Source: Streptomyces sp. M92
GTDB taxonomy: Bacteria; Actinomycetota; Actinomycetes; Streptomycetales; Streptomycetaceae
Reading direction: 5' to 3'
Length of the DNA stretch: 64,000 bases
Assembly (NCBI RefSeq): GCF_028473745.1
Contig: NZ_CP101137.1
Coordinates: 992,001 to 1,056,000 of the forward strand
This document shows, piece after piece, positions 51,908-60,689 of this stretch (position 1 is its first letter; each line of letters begins with the position of its first letter). A program made the position numbers and the translations under genes. The notes below the pieces were generated by a model. The model ran no database searches. It worked only from the letters and a program-made list of their open reading frames with translations, and was not told where the DNA came from.

Positions 51908-52561
51908 ATGCGTGGGAGATCGGCTGTGCGGGCGCTGGGCGCCCTGTCGGCGTTGTGCGCCGTGCTGCTGACGGGGTGCCAGCGCCCGACGGGCCTGGCG
52001 GGCGGCGGCGCCACGGGCGACGAGACGTCCGGCGCCGCGGGCGCTTCGGCCCCGGCCGCCGTGCGGCCCTCCGGGTACGGGGCGGTGTTCCTCGCGATCG
52101 ACGAGTGCAGTTCGTTCGGGACGGTCAGCTTCACCGAGGTGCCGTGCGCCAGTGAGCGGGCGGCGGCGCGGGTCGTGGCCCGGGAGGACGGCCGCGCGGC
52201 CGACGGGCCACCCTGCCCCGCCACCACCGACTTCGTCCTGCACATCAGCGAGCAGCGCCCGTCCGCCGACGAGGACGGCGACGGGGCCGTGCCCCAGGGC
52301 TACGCCTGCATGCGCAGGCTCCAGCCGCCGCACCCCGGCGACCCGGGCGGCGGGGGCGGTCCGCGCACCATCGTCGGCGACTGCGTCTACGACGCCGGCG
52401 ACGGCAAGGTCCGCGAGACCGCCTGCGACGGCTCGGAGAAGCAGCAGCCCCAGTTCAAGGTGGTCGAGGCGGTCGCCGCCCGGTCGGACTGCCCCGCCTC
52501 GACCGGGCTCTACGTCCGCCTCGACGGCGAACGCCCGGTGGGCTGCGCCCGGCCGCTGTGA
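51908..52561 (+). CDS. Cysteine-rich lipoprotein of unknown function
   Basis: A 217-residue lipoprotein; lipobox LLTG-Cys24. I chose ATG 51908 because GGGGGG lies six bases upstream; an ATG two codons earlier sits too close to it. The mature part carries seven further cysteines (in DECSS, VPCAS, PPCPA, YACMR, GDCVYD, TACDG, SDCPA and GCARPL), a Gly/Pro-rich hinge (about 138-150) and two similar halves (PSGYGAVFLAIDECSSFG... and PQFKVVEAVAARSDCP...), pointing to a small disulfide-stabilised exported domain, perhaps duplicated. No known family was recognised. It is convergent with the S37 peptidase gene. Confidence 0.7.
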   Translation: MRGRSAVRALGALSALCAVLLTGCQRPTGLAGGGATGDETSGAAGASAPAAVRPSGYGAVFLAIDECSSFGTVSFTEVPCASERAAARVVAREDGRAADGPPCPATTDFVLHISEQRPSADEDGDGAVPQGYACMRRLQPPHPGDPGGGGGPRTIVGDCVYDAGDGKVRETACDGSEKQQPQFKVVEAVAARSDCPASTGLYVRLDGERPVGCARPL

Positions 52562-52606
52562 GCGCCTCAGCGGCTCACACCCGACCGGCCGGGCCCAACC
52601 ACCGTC

Positions 52607-54031
52607 CTACGGCCGCAGCGCCGGCTCCCGCTGGACGTCCCGCTTGTCCAGCTTGGCGTCGAACGTCGCCAGCGGCTCGGCCGCCGACGGGTTCTCCTGG
52701 ACCTTCTCGGAGGCCACGCCCGCCCAGTCGAGGATGCGGGCCGTGGCGAGGGCCTTCTCCTCGGGCACCAGACCGGCGACGTTGGCACCGTGGTTCATGC
52801 CGGGCGCGGTCATGACGTAGGAGTCGCGCGCGCCGTGGCCCAGCCGGAAGGGCTCGGCACCCCACGGGTCGTTCTCGCCGTACACGAACAGCATGTGCCG
52901 GGCGTTGCGCTTCACCCAGTTGTCGACGTCCCGCATCGCCCACGGCTGGAACCGCATGTCGATGTCGCGCGGCACGAAGTTGCGCGGCGGCTGGTAGCCG
53001 TAGCGGATGTACTTCTTCTCGATGTGCGGGAAGTGGATCGTCGGCGCGCCCAGCTGCGTGCCCGCCTGGTAGTAGTACGGCGTGTACGGGGCGAGCCCCT
53101 GGTCCGTGTAGAAGGAGAAGCCGGAGATCGAGTCGACGGAGTTCCAGATCTCGTCGTCCGTCGCGTTCTTCGCGTCGGCCGGGATGTCCGCGCAGTCCTT
53201 CACGGTGCTGTACTGCCAGAAGCCCCAGACGTAGTCCAGGACGACGGCCTCGTAGGCGCGGTCGAGGCTGCCGATGGTGTCGAAGGTGTACCCGTTCTCG
53301 GCCGCGTACGCCTCGTACTTCTCCTTCAACGGCGCCCGGCGCACCAGTGCCTCGCGCTGCACGCCGTTCAGCCGGTCGCGGCACTCCTCGGTGCCGACGC
53401 GGGCGAAGAAGCGGTCGTAGGCCGAGTCCTCGCGGTTGACGACGTCGTTGGGGGCGACGTAGGCGACGACGCCGTCCATGTCGCGCGGGTAGAAGCGCTC
53501 GTAGTAGGTGGCGGTCATGCCGCCCTTGGAGCCGCCCGTGGAGATCCAGTTCTCCGAGTAGACCGGCTCGAGCGCCTTGAAGATGCGGTGCTGGTCGCTG
53601 GCCGCCTGCCAGATGTCCAGCTTCGACCAGTCGGCCGGCTCGGGCCGGGACGGGGTGAAGTAGCGGTACTCCATGGAGACCTGGTTGCCGTCCACGATCT
53701 GGGTCGGCTCGCGGCGGCTGGGGTTCGTCGAGACGCTGTAGCCGCCGGTGTAGAAGACCGTCGGACGGCTCACGTCCTTGTGCAGCACGGTGATCCGCTG
53801 CTGGAACGTGCCCCTGTACGGGCGCCGGTGGTCGACCGGCTGGGTGTAGTTGAGGACGAAGAAGCGGTAGCCGGTGTACGGCTTCTCCTCGATCAGGCTC
53901 ATGCCCGGTATGGACAGGAGCCGGTCCTTGATGTCGACGGCCTTCGGCTCGGCGGCGGTGGCCGCGCCCGCCGTGCTGACGGTGCCTATGAGCACCACGA
54001 GCGCCAGCAGCCATCTGAGCGCCTTGCGCAT
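52607..54031 (-). CDS. Secreted S37-family tripeptidyl aminopeptidase
   Basis: A 474-residue exported serine peptidase. ATG 54031 follows GGGAGG. A signal peptide (MRKALRWLLALVVLIG, cleavage near TAA 27) leads to an alpha/beta-hydrolase fold with nucleophile Ser168 in STGGSKGGMT, Asp388 in YGENDPWG and His414 in APGMNHGAN. This order and spacing is that of the S37/PS-10 tripeptidyl aminopeptidases of streptomycetes, which trim tripeptides from the N-terminus of secreted propeptides. It likely works with other secreted proteases in growth on protein. Monocistronic. Confidence 0.9.
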   Translation of the reverse strand: MRKALRWLLALVVLIGTVSTAGAATAAEPKAVDIKDRLLSIPGMSLIEEKPYTGYRFFVLNYTQPVDHRRPYRGTFQQRITVLHKDVSRPTVFYTGGYSVSTNPSRREPTQIVDGNQVSMEYRYFTPSRPEPADWSKLDIWQAASDQHRIFKALEPVYSENWISTGGSKGGMTATYYERFYPRDMDGVVAYVAPNDVVNREDSAYDRFFARVGTEECRDRLNGVQREALVRRAPLKEKYEAYAAENGYTFDTIGSLDRAYEAVVLDYVWGFWQYSTVKDCADIPADAKNATDDEIWNSVDSISGFSFYTDQGLAPYTPYYYQAGTQLGAPTIHFPHIEKKYIRYGYQPPRNFVPRDIDMRFQPWAMRDVDNWVKRNARHMLFVYGENDPWGAEPFRLGHGARDSYVMTAPGMNHGANVAGLVPEEKALATARILDWAGVASEKVQENPSAAEPLATFDAKLDKRDVQREPALRP

Positions 54032-54137
54032 GCACCCTCCCTGTGAAACAGATGTGCGCCGGAAGCTATCGGAGCAAGTCACCCGTACACCAGGGGAGAT
54101 GGAGAAATGATCGGCGGCGGTGGCCGCCGGGGCGGGC

Positions 54138-54530
54138 TCAGCAGAGGATCCAGCCGGAGCTGACCGAGCGCCCCGACACCGCGCCCCGCACCCACACGCA
54201 GCGGTTGCCCACGTGCACGGTCACCGGTCCCGCCCGGTGCGCGAACCGCCCCGAGTCCACGACCGGCCGGCCACCGCGCGCCTGCACGCTGACGGACATC
54301 TGCCGTTTGGTGCCGGTCTTCTTCGGGACGGTGACGGCGCACACGTAACCGCCGCGCTTGTGGACGAGGACCGAACCGGTGGCGAACGGCAGCGTCCGGA
54401 CCTTGCGCCCCGGGCACGCCGCCGCGGCCTGCGCCTGCTGCGGCACCGCGACCGCGAGCAGCCCGGCCGCCGTCAGCACGGCCGTGCCGAGCGCCAGCCG
54501 CCGGCGTGTTCCGGCGCCACCCTGTCCCAC
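54138..54530 (-). CDS. Small secreted protein with four cysteines
   Basis: A 130-residue exported protein starting at GTG 54530 with AAGGGGA upstream. The Arg-rich signal peptide (RRRLALGTAVLTAAGLLAVAVP) is cleaved near AQA (35). The mature 95 residues are beta-rich and basic, with four cysteines (ACPG, YVCAV, NRCVW, and the last residue), likely two disulfides. No domain recognised. It lies between the S37 peptidase and the ABC exporter on the same strand but with no coupling. Function unknown. Confidence 0.7.
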   Translation of the reverse strand: MGQGGAGTRRRLALGTAVLTAAGLLAVAVPQQAQAAAACPGRKVRTLPFATGSVLVHKRGGYVCAVTVPKKTGTKRQMSVSVQARGGRPVVDSGRFAHRAGPVTVHVGNRCVWVRGAVSGRSVSSGWILC

Positions 54531-54613
54531 AGCGGTCCCCTTCGTCCCTCCGTACGGCGATCATCGTCGTACGGATGTACGGACGCACCGCACCTGTCGA
54601 AGGTTGCGCGGGC

Positions 54614-57600
54614 TCAGTGCAGCGCGCCGACCGGCTCCTCCGGTTCGGCGGCGCCGACGAAGGTCCGCCACAGCCGGGCGTACCGCCCGTCGAGCGCCAG
54701 CAGCTCCTCGTGCGTGCCGTCCTCGGCGACCCGCCCGTGGTCCATGACGACGACGCGGTCCGCGCGGGCGGCCGTGGTCAGCCGGTGCGCGACGACGAGC
54801 GTGGTGCGCCGGCCCGCGATCCGGTCGGTGGCCTGGTTGACCTGCGCCTCGGTGGCCAGGTCCAGGGCGGCCGTCGCCTCGTCGAGGAGCAGGACGTCCG
54901 GGTCGACCAGCTCGGCGCGGGCCAGCGCGATCAGCTGCCGCTGCCCGGCGGAGAGGTTGCGGCCCCGCTCGGCGACCTCGTGGAGGTAGCCGCCGGTGAG
55001 CCGGGCGATCATCTCGTGGGCGCCGACGGCTCGCGCGGCCGCCTCCACCTCGGCGTCGGTGGCGTCCGGGCGGCCGTAGGCGATGGCGTCGCGGACGGTG
55101 CCGGGGAACAGGTACGCCTCCTGCGGGACGACGCCGAGCCGGTGCCGGTAGGAGGTGAGGTCCAGGTCGCGCAGGTCCTGCCCGTCGACCGTGACCCGGC
55201 CGCCGGTCGGGTCGTAGAACCGGGCCACCAGCTTCACCAGCGTCGACTTGCCGGCGCCGGTCTCGCCGACGAACGCGACGGTCTGCCCGGCCGGGATGCG
55301 CAGGTCGATGCCGGTGAGGGCTTCCTCGTCGTTCCCGTACCGGAAGCGCACGTCCTCGAACGCGATCTCGCCGCGCAGGGACGTGACCCCGGACGGCTTC
55401 TCGGCGGCCCGGGTCGACGTCGGCTCCCGCAGCAGCTCCTGGATGCGGCCGAGGGAGACGGACGCCTGCTGGTAGCCGTCGAAGACCTGGGAGAGCTGCT
55501 GGACGGGCGCGAAGAACAGGTCGATGTAGAGCAGGTACGCCACCAGCGCGCCCGTCGTCAGCGTCGCGTTGTCGATCCGCACACCGCCGACGACCAGCAC
55601 GGCCGCGGCCGCCCCCGATGCCAGCAGCTGCACGAAGGGGAAGTAGACCGAGATCAGCCACTGGCCCCGGATGCGGGCCTGCCGGTAGCTGTCGCTGCGC
55701 TCGGCGAACCGCCGTCCGCCGTCGTGCTCGCGCCGGAACGCCTGCACGATCCGCAGCCCCGCCACCGACTCCTGGAGGTCGGCGTTGACCGTGGACACCC
55801 GCTCGCGGGCCAGCTCGTACGCCTTCACGCTGGCCCGGCGGAAGAAGTACGTGGCGATGATCAGGGGCGGCAGCGTCGCGAAGACGACCAGCGCCAGCTG
55901 CACGTCGATCACCAGCAGGGCGACCATGATGCCGAAGAAGGTGACGACCGAGACGAAGGCGGTGACCAGTCCCGTCTGCAGGAACGTCGACAGCGCGTCC
56001 ACGTCCGTCGTCATCCGGGTCATGATCCGGCCGGTCAGCTCACGCTCGTAGTAGTCCAGGCCGAGCCGCTGGAGCTGGGCGAAGATCTTCAGCCGCAGCG
56101 AGTACAGGATGCGCTCACCGGTCCGGCCGGTCATACGGATCTCGCCGCTCTGCGCCGTCCACTGGGCGAGCACGGCCAGCAGCCCCAGCAGCGAGGCCGC
56201 CCAGACCGCGCCGAGGGCGAGCCGGGTGACACCCTCGTCGATGCCGTGCCGGATCAGCACCGGCAGCAGCAGCCCCATGCCGGCGTCCACGGCCACCAGG
56301 GCGAGGCTGATCAGCAGCGGAGTGCGGAAGCCGCGCAGCAGCCGCCGCAGCCCGTACGACTCCTCCGGCTCGGCCGCCCGCGCCTCGTCCACCTCCGGCT
56401 TTCCGTCGGCCGGGGGCAGCGCGTCGACCTGGGCGAGCAGTTCCGGGGTGGCCGGGGTACCGGCCAGGGCGGCGTCCCTGGGCGTGCGGTCGCCGGTCCA
56501 CAGCCGCGGGGTGACCCCGCGCTCGGCGTCGAACTCGGCGTCCAGCTCGTCGCGTACGGACGTGTCCTCGGCGGGCGCTGCGGGCCGGGCGTGTCCCGGG
56601 GAGACCCCGCCCAGTTCGTCGGGGTCGGTCAGCAGCCGCCGGTACAGGGCGGAGCGCTCCTGGAGCTCCTCGTGGGTGCCGAGGTCGGCGAGGCGGCCCC
56701 GGTCGAGTACGGCGATCCGGTCGGCGAGGCCGAGGGTGGAGCGGCGGTGGGCGATCAGGAGGGTGGTGCGGCCCCGCATAACCTCCTTCAGCGCCTCGTG
56801 GATCTCGTGCTCGACGCGGGCGTCAACGGCGGACGTGGCGTCGTCGAGGACCAGCAGCCTGGGGTCGGTGAGGATGGCGCGGGCGAGCGCGACGCGCTGG
56901 CGCTGGCCGCCGGAGAGGGTCAGGCCGTGCTCACCGACCGTGGTGCCGTAGCCGTCGGGCAGTTCGGTGATGAACCCGTGCGCTTGCGCGGCCCGCGCCG
57001 CGGCCTCGATCTCCTGGTCGGTGGCGTCCGGACGGCCGTAGGCGATGTTGGCGCGCACGGTGTCCGAGAAGAGGAAGGAGTCCTCGGGGACGAGGGCGAT
57101 GGCGGCCCGCAGCGAGTCGAGGGTCAGCTCGCGCACGTCGTGGCCGCCGACCAGGACGGCGCCTCGCGTCACGTCGTAGAAGCGCGGCAGGAGCAGGGAG
57201 ACCGTGGACTTGCCGGAGCCGGAGGAGCCGACGACGGCGAGGGTCTCGCCGGGCCGGATCTCGAAGGACAGACCGTCCAGGACGGGAGTGCCCGAGCCGT
57301 CGCCGGCCTGGTCCCCGTTCCCGTTCCCGTAGGCGAAGGACACGTCGTCGAACTCGACGGTGGCCGGCGCGTCGGCGGGCAGCTCCTTGCCGCCGTCCTC
57401 GATCGCGGGTTCGGTGTCTATCAGGTCCAGCACCCGCTCGGTGCCGGCGCGGGCCTGCTGGCCGACGGTGAGGACCATGGCGAGCATGCGGACCGGCCCG
57501 ACGAGCTGGGCCAGGTAGGTGGAGAACGCGACGAAGGTGCCGAGGGTGATGTTGCCGCGCACGGCCAGCCAGCCGCCGAGGGCGAGCATGGCGACCTGGC

Positions 57601-58363
57601 CGAGGGCGGGGACGGCCTGGAGGGCGGGGGTGTAGGTGGCGTTCAGCTTGATCGTCCGCAGCCGCCCGGCGAAGAGCCTGCGCCCGACCTCCCTGAGCTT
57701 GCCCGTCTCCTGCTCCTCCTGCCCGAAGCCCTTCACCACGCGTACGCCGCTCACCGACCCGTCGACCACACCGGCCACGGCGGCGGCCTGCGCCTGCGCG
57801 TACCAGGTGGCCGGGTGCAGGCGGGTGCGGCTGCGGCGGGCGATGAACCACAGGGCGGGCGCCACGGCGAGCGCGACCAGGGTGAGCGGCGGGGACAGCC
57901 ACGCCATGATCACGAGGGAGATCAGGAAGAGCAGGATGTTCCCGATGGTCATCGGGAGCATGAAGAGCAGGCTCTGGATCAGCTGGAGGTCACTGGTCGC
58001 CCGTCCGACCACCTGCCCGGTGGACAGCTCGTCCTGTCGCCGCCCGTCGAGCCGGGTGATCGTCCCGTACATGTCGGTGCGCAGGTCGTGCTGGACGTCG
58101 AGGGCGAGCCGGCCGCCGTAGTAGCGCCGGATGTAGGTCAGGACGTAGACGACGACCGCGGCGCCGATCAGCAGACCGGCCCAGACGGCCATGTCCCTGG
58201 TCTTCGCGCCGATCACGTCGTCGATGATGACCTTGGTGATCAGCGGGACCAGGGCCATGACGGCCATGCCGCCCAGCGAGGCGCCGAGGGCGAGGATCAC
58301 GTCCTTGGGGTAGCGCCAGGCGTAGCCCGCCAGTCGTCGTGCCCATCCCCGTTGCGCGTCCAC
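54614..58363 (-). CDS. ABC exporter with two fused half-transporters, one degenerate site
   Basis: A 1249-residue polypeptide with the order TMD1-NBD1-TMD2-NBD2, i.e. a heterodimeric exporter joined head to tail. TMD1 spans about 20-310, NBD1 about 335-580; a charged acidic linker (580-675) leads to TMD2 (about 680-975) and NBD2 (998-1230). NBD1: Walker A GSSGSGKS 379-386, LSGGQ 483-487, but LLVLDDAT with Asp508 instead of the catalytic Glu. NBD2: GETGAGKS 1033-1040, non-canonical LSAGQ 1137-1141, and LLLDEAT with Glu1162. So one ATP site is degenerate, as in TM287/288 or BmrCD. GTG 58363 has GGAGGG upstream. Drug or lipid export is likely. Confidence 0.92.
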   Translation of the reverse strand: MDAQRGWARRLAGYAWRYPKDVILALGASLGGMAVMALVPLITKVIIDDVIGAKTRDMAVWAGLLIGAAVVVYVLTYIRRYYGGRLALDVQHDLRTDMYGTITRLDGRRQDELSTGQVVGRATSDLQLIQSLLFMLPMTIGNILLFLISLVIMAWLSPPLTLVALAVAPALWFIARRSRTRLHPATWYAQAQAAAVAGVVDGSVSGVRVVKGFGQEEQETGKLREVGRRLFAGRLRTIKLNATYTPALQAVPALGQVAMLALGGWLAVRGNITLGTFVAFSTYLAQLVGPVRMLAMVLTVGQQARAGTERVLDLIDTEPAIEDGGKELPADAPATVEFDDVSFAYGNGNGDQAGDGSGTPVLDGLSFEIRPGETLAVVGSSGSGKSTVSLLLPRFYDVTRGAVLVGGHDVRELTLDSLRAAIALVPEDSFLFSDTVRANIAYGRPDATDQEIEAAARAAQAHGFITELPDGYGTTVGEHGLTLSGGQRQRVALARAILTDPRLLVLDDATSAVDARVEHEIHEALKEVMRGRTTLLIAHRRSTLGLADRIAVLDRGRLADLGTHEELQERSALYRRLLTDPDELGGVSPGHARPAAPAEDTSVRDELDAEFDAERGVTPRLWTGDRTPRDAALAGTPATPELLAQVDALPPADGKPEVDEARAAEPEESYGLRRLLRGFRTPLLISLALVAVDAGMGLLLPVLIRHGIDEGVTRLALGAVWAASLLGLLAVLAQWTAQSGEIRMTGRTGERILYSLRLKIFAQLQRLGLDYYERELTGRIMTRMTTDVDALSTFLQTGLVTAFVSVVTFFGIMVALLVIDVQLALVVFATLPPLIIATYFFRRASVKAYELARERVSTVNADLQESVAGLRIVQAFRREHDGGRRFAERSDSYRQARIRGQWLISVYFPFVQLLASGAAAAVLVVGGVRIDNATLTTGALVAYLLYIDLFFAPVQQLSQVFDGYQQASVSLGRIQELLREPTSTRAAEKPSGVTSLRGEIAFEDVRFRYGNDEEALTGIDLRIPAGQTVAFVGETGAGKSTLVKLVARFYDPTGGRVTVDGQDLRDLDLTSYRHRLGVVPQEAYLFPGTVRDAIAYGRPDATDAEVEAAARAVGAHEMIARLTGGYLHEVAERGRNLSAGQRQLIALARAELVDPDVLLLDEATAALDLATEAQVNQATDRIAGRRTTLVVAHRLTTAARADRVVVMDHGRVAEDGTHEELLALDGRYARLWRTFVGAAEPEEPVGALH

Positions 58364-58458
58364 GCCGTGCCCTCCGGTCGTCCGTCGGTCGTCCTGCTCA
58401 CCTGATCTACCGGAAGGCACCAACGCGGGCGAGCGGGGATTTCATCCCGCGCGACGAT

Positions 58459-59454
58459 TCAGGCGCGCACGCGGAGCCGCAGGAAGCGGGTCGTCTGCAC
58501 GGCGTTCTGGTTGTCGTCGCTGACGATCAGGACATCCAGGCGGCCCTTGCTCCGGCCGGTGACGGCCACCCCCTCGAAGTTGTCGAGGAGCGGGTTGGGC
58601 TGGGGCTGCTCGGCGGTGGCGCCGAGGGCGGGGCAGTCGGCCAGGTCGGCGAGGGGGGTCTTGCCGAGTGCGGTGCCGCCGCCGGGCCGGTCGGTCAGGT
58701 ACAGGCGGACGGTGTTGCCGACGCCGGAGGTGAAGCCGCGTTCCAGGACGAGGAGACGGCCGGAGGGGGTCGCGGTGACCTCGGAGACACCGAGACCGGG
58801 GTCCGTCCGGTACGCGTACTGGGTGCCGAGCCGGAAGTCGCCGTGCCCGGTCCGCCGCCAGGACTGGAAGCGGACGAGGCCGGCCGGATCACCGGCGAGC
58901 GGGTACTCCATGGAGGCGACCAGCGTCCGGCCGCCGGGCAGGAGGGTCAGCCCCTCGAAGCTGCCGTTGGCCCGGGCGCGGCCCTCCGGGGCGGTGCGCA
59001 GGTCGTCGGGCACGGGGAGGCGGCCGAGGATCTCGCCGGTGCGGGAGTAGCGGCGGACGGACGGCTCGGTCTCGGAGGAGACGAGGTAGGTGCCGTCCCG
59101 GTCGGTCACCAGTCCCTCGGCGTCGAGGGCGGCGCCGTTCTCGTCGGTGAGCGGGACGACGTCCCGTGGCCGGAGGGAGCGGGCGTCCAGCCGGAAGAGG
59201 GCGGACCGGTCGGAGAGGGCGGCGACCGTGCCCCGGCGGTCGGGGGCGAGTGCGGAGAGGTTGCCGACGTAGGTGCCGTCATGGGTGGTCTTGTCGAGGG
59301 CGTCGGAATAGCCGGCGAGGGAGACGGCGGGCGAGCAAGGGTTCCTGGGCGGCCTGTCGTGCGCGGTGGCGGGTCCGGCGGCGACGAGGCAGCCGGCCGC
59401 CGCGAGGCTCGCGGTGAGGGCGGCGAGGGAGGTGCGGAGCATTCTCGGGCGCAT
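58459..59454 (-). CDS. Secreted esterase-like/phytase-type beta-propeller protein
   Basis: A 331-residue exported protein of the family annotated as esterase-like activity of phytase. A signal peptide (MLRTSLAALTASLAAAGCLVAAGPATA) is followed by a beta-propeller body: GTYVGNLSALAPDRRG, LDAEGLVTDRDGTYLVSSETEPSVRRYS, GSFEGLTLLPGGRTLVASMEYPL and, at the end, DNFEGVAVTGRSKGRLDVLIVSDDNQN. These repeated (D/N)xEG(L/V) units are the family mark. The start may be ATG 59454 or ATG 59442; I chose 59454 for its AGGG. Despite a Cys at 21 there is no good lipobox. Enzyme activity is unverified in this family. Confidence 0.8.
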   Translation of the reverse strand: MRPRMLRTSLAALTASLAAAGCLVAAGPATAHDRPPRNPCSPAVSLAGYSDALDKTTHDGTYVGNLSALAPDRRGTVAALSDRSALFRLDARSLRPRDVVPLTDENGAALDAEGLVTDRDGTYLVSSETEPSVRRYSRTGEILGRLPVPDDLRTAPEGRARANGSFEGLTLLPGGRTLVASMEYPLAGDPAGLVRFQSWRRTGHGDFRLGTQYAYRTDPGLGVSEVTATPSGRLLVLERGFTSGVGNTVRLYLTDRPGGGTALGKTPLADLADCPALGATAEQPQPNPLLDNFEGVAVTGRSKGRLDVLIVSDDNQNAVQTTRFLRLRVRA

Positions 59455-59544
59455 GGCCGAAACCCTAGGTCGGGGGAATGGCCAAGAGTTGGCCGCTTTC
59501 CGAAGGACAGGGTTCGGCGGGGTACAGATGGCAAGGAATGAGCC

Positions 59545-59916
59545 ATGCCAGACCAGAACGAGAGCGGCCACAGGCTGGCCGGTCGGCTGTACGCGACGAT
59601 GCGGGTACTGAAGTTCCTCACCAAGCCTTCCGAACCGAAGCCGGTCGCCGATGAGGAACTCACAGGGCAGGACAGTCCGAGCGAACGCATCCAGGCCCTG
59701 AAGCTGGACCTCTTCAAGGACCTGGTGGTCACCCTCCAGAAGGGCAGGCACGCGAAGGCGGCCGGTGAGGTGTTCCGCGCGATACCCGCCCTGGTGCCCA
59801 GGCAGAGCGTCGCCTTCGAGAAGAACCTCGGCGTGCACGGACTGGCCGAATTCAACGCCGGATATCGCGCTCAGCTCGCCGACTTCAAGGAGGGCTTTCC
59901 CGAACTGGTCGAGTGA
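59545..59916 (+). CDS. Small cytosolic protein, unknown function
   Basis: A 123-residue acidic/basic mixed protein, preceded by AAGGAA. No signal or membrane segment. The N-terminus (RLAGRLYATMRVLKFL) and the middle (SERIQALKLDLFKDLVVTLQKGRHAKAAGEVF) are helical and amphipathic; the C-terminus (NAGYRAQLADFKEGFPELVE) is conserved-looking but matches nothing I know. It is divergent from the phytase-like gene and converges, with ten bases between stops, on the next small gene. Confidence 0.55.
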   Translation: MPDQNESGHRLAGRLYATMRVLKFLTKPSEPKPVADEELTGQDSPSERIQALKLDLFKDLVVTLQKGRHAKAAGEVFRAIPALVPRQSVAFEKNLGVHGLAEFNAGYRAQLADFKEGFPELVE

Positions 59917-59926
59917 CGGCTGGCCT

Positions 59927-60208
59927 TCAGCGCGACCGCATGCCCCGGCTCTCCGCGACACGGTGCACCTCGATGAGTGCCTCGCGCATGCGGTGCAGCG
60001 TGAAGCGGAGCTGTTCGGGCGTCGCCCGAGCATCCGCGAGCAGTGCGGCGGCGTGGTCCAACAGCTCCTCCGCCATGTCGAGGTGGGTGGTCTCGACGAC
60101 GTCGGCGATCCGCGACAGCGGGCCGTCGCCGTCTGTCAGCAGGTAGCAGGGCTTGCCCTCGGAGCCGGCCCAGGGCAGCAACCGGGCGGGACGCGGGCCG
60201 TACTTCAC
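59927..60208 (-). CDS. Small conserved streptomycete protein
   Basis: A 93-residue protein. GTG 60208 follows GGAGGTGG and overlaps the stop of the upstream small gene as GTGA. The sequence (KYGPRPARLLPWAGSEGKPCYLLTDGDGPLSRIADVVETTHLDMAEELLDHA) has a basic N-terminus and helical remainder. Proteins of this kind, in a pair with the next gene, are frequent in Streptomyces beside HTH/DUF397 regulators, which is the arrangement here. Function unknown. Confidence 0.7.
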   Translation of the reverse strand: MKYGPRPARLLPWAGSEGKPCYLLTDGDGPLSRIADVVETTHLDMAEELLDHAAALLADARATPEQLRFTLHRMREALIEVHRVAESRGMRSR

Positions 60209-60396
60209 CGCGCCACCTCCACGCCGTGCGGCACCCGCGGCCCGAGGTCGACGCCGTGCACCGCGAACCGGAGCGCGCGGCGCCGGGGCTGGCGCCGTCG
60301 GGCCTCCTGCTGCCGTTCGTGGGCGAGCAGGTAGGGGCGTACGAGCACGTTGTCCTCTCCCCGCAGGGCGGGCATACCGGTGCGGCGCACGGTCAT
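60205..60396 (-). CDS. Small Arg-rich conserved protein
   Basis: A 63-residue basic protein ([63 protein letters not shown]). It is translationally coupled to the gene downstream through a four-base overlap. It has no signal peptide. The start ATG 60396 has no strong ribosome site, so an upstream alternative is possible. A common but uncharacterised member of Streptomyces HTH/DUF397 loci; likely an accessory protein. Confidence 0.6.
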   Translation of the reverse strand: MTVRRTGMPALRGEDNVLVRPYLLAHERQQEARRRQPRRRALRFAVHGVDLGPRVPHGVEVAR

Positions 60397-60654
60397 GTGC
60401 GGGGTGTACGAGGGTTCGGCGGGTTCCGTCGCGGGAGGACGTCGGCGGCGGCGCCCTGAGCCGGGCAGCAGGAGGGCGAGCAGCGGAAGCAGGGGCAGCC
60501 CGGCGAGGCGGGCGATAGGTGACGCATGTCGTCGGCTCCGTGGAGATCGGTGACCATGCCCCCGGACCGGTGCGACGGTCGCGGGGGTCTCGCTTTCCGT
60601 AGCGATGCGCGTACAGAGTGAGACGGCCGGAGCTAGGCTCGCCAGGGGTGCGGA

Positions 60655-60675
60655 TGTGACGGCGCCTTTGTCACA
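60655..60675 (+). promoter_or_regulatory. Operator-like TGTGAC/GTCACA dyad before the XRE gene
   Basis: TGTGAC (60655-60660) and GTCACA (60670-60675) with GGCGCC between them, 14 bases before the XRE ATG. A 21-bp site of the same half-sites and core recurs inside the gene (61059-61079). Such placement suits autoregulation, but the gene is broken. Confidence 0.5.
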
Positions 60676-60689
60676 CGGGAGTCGAACGG

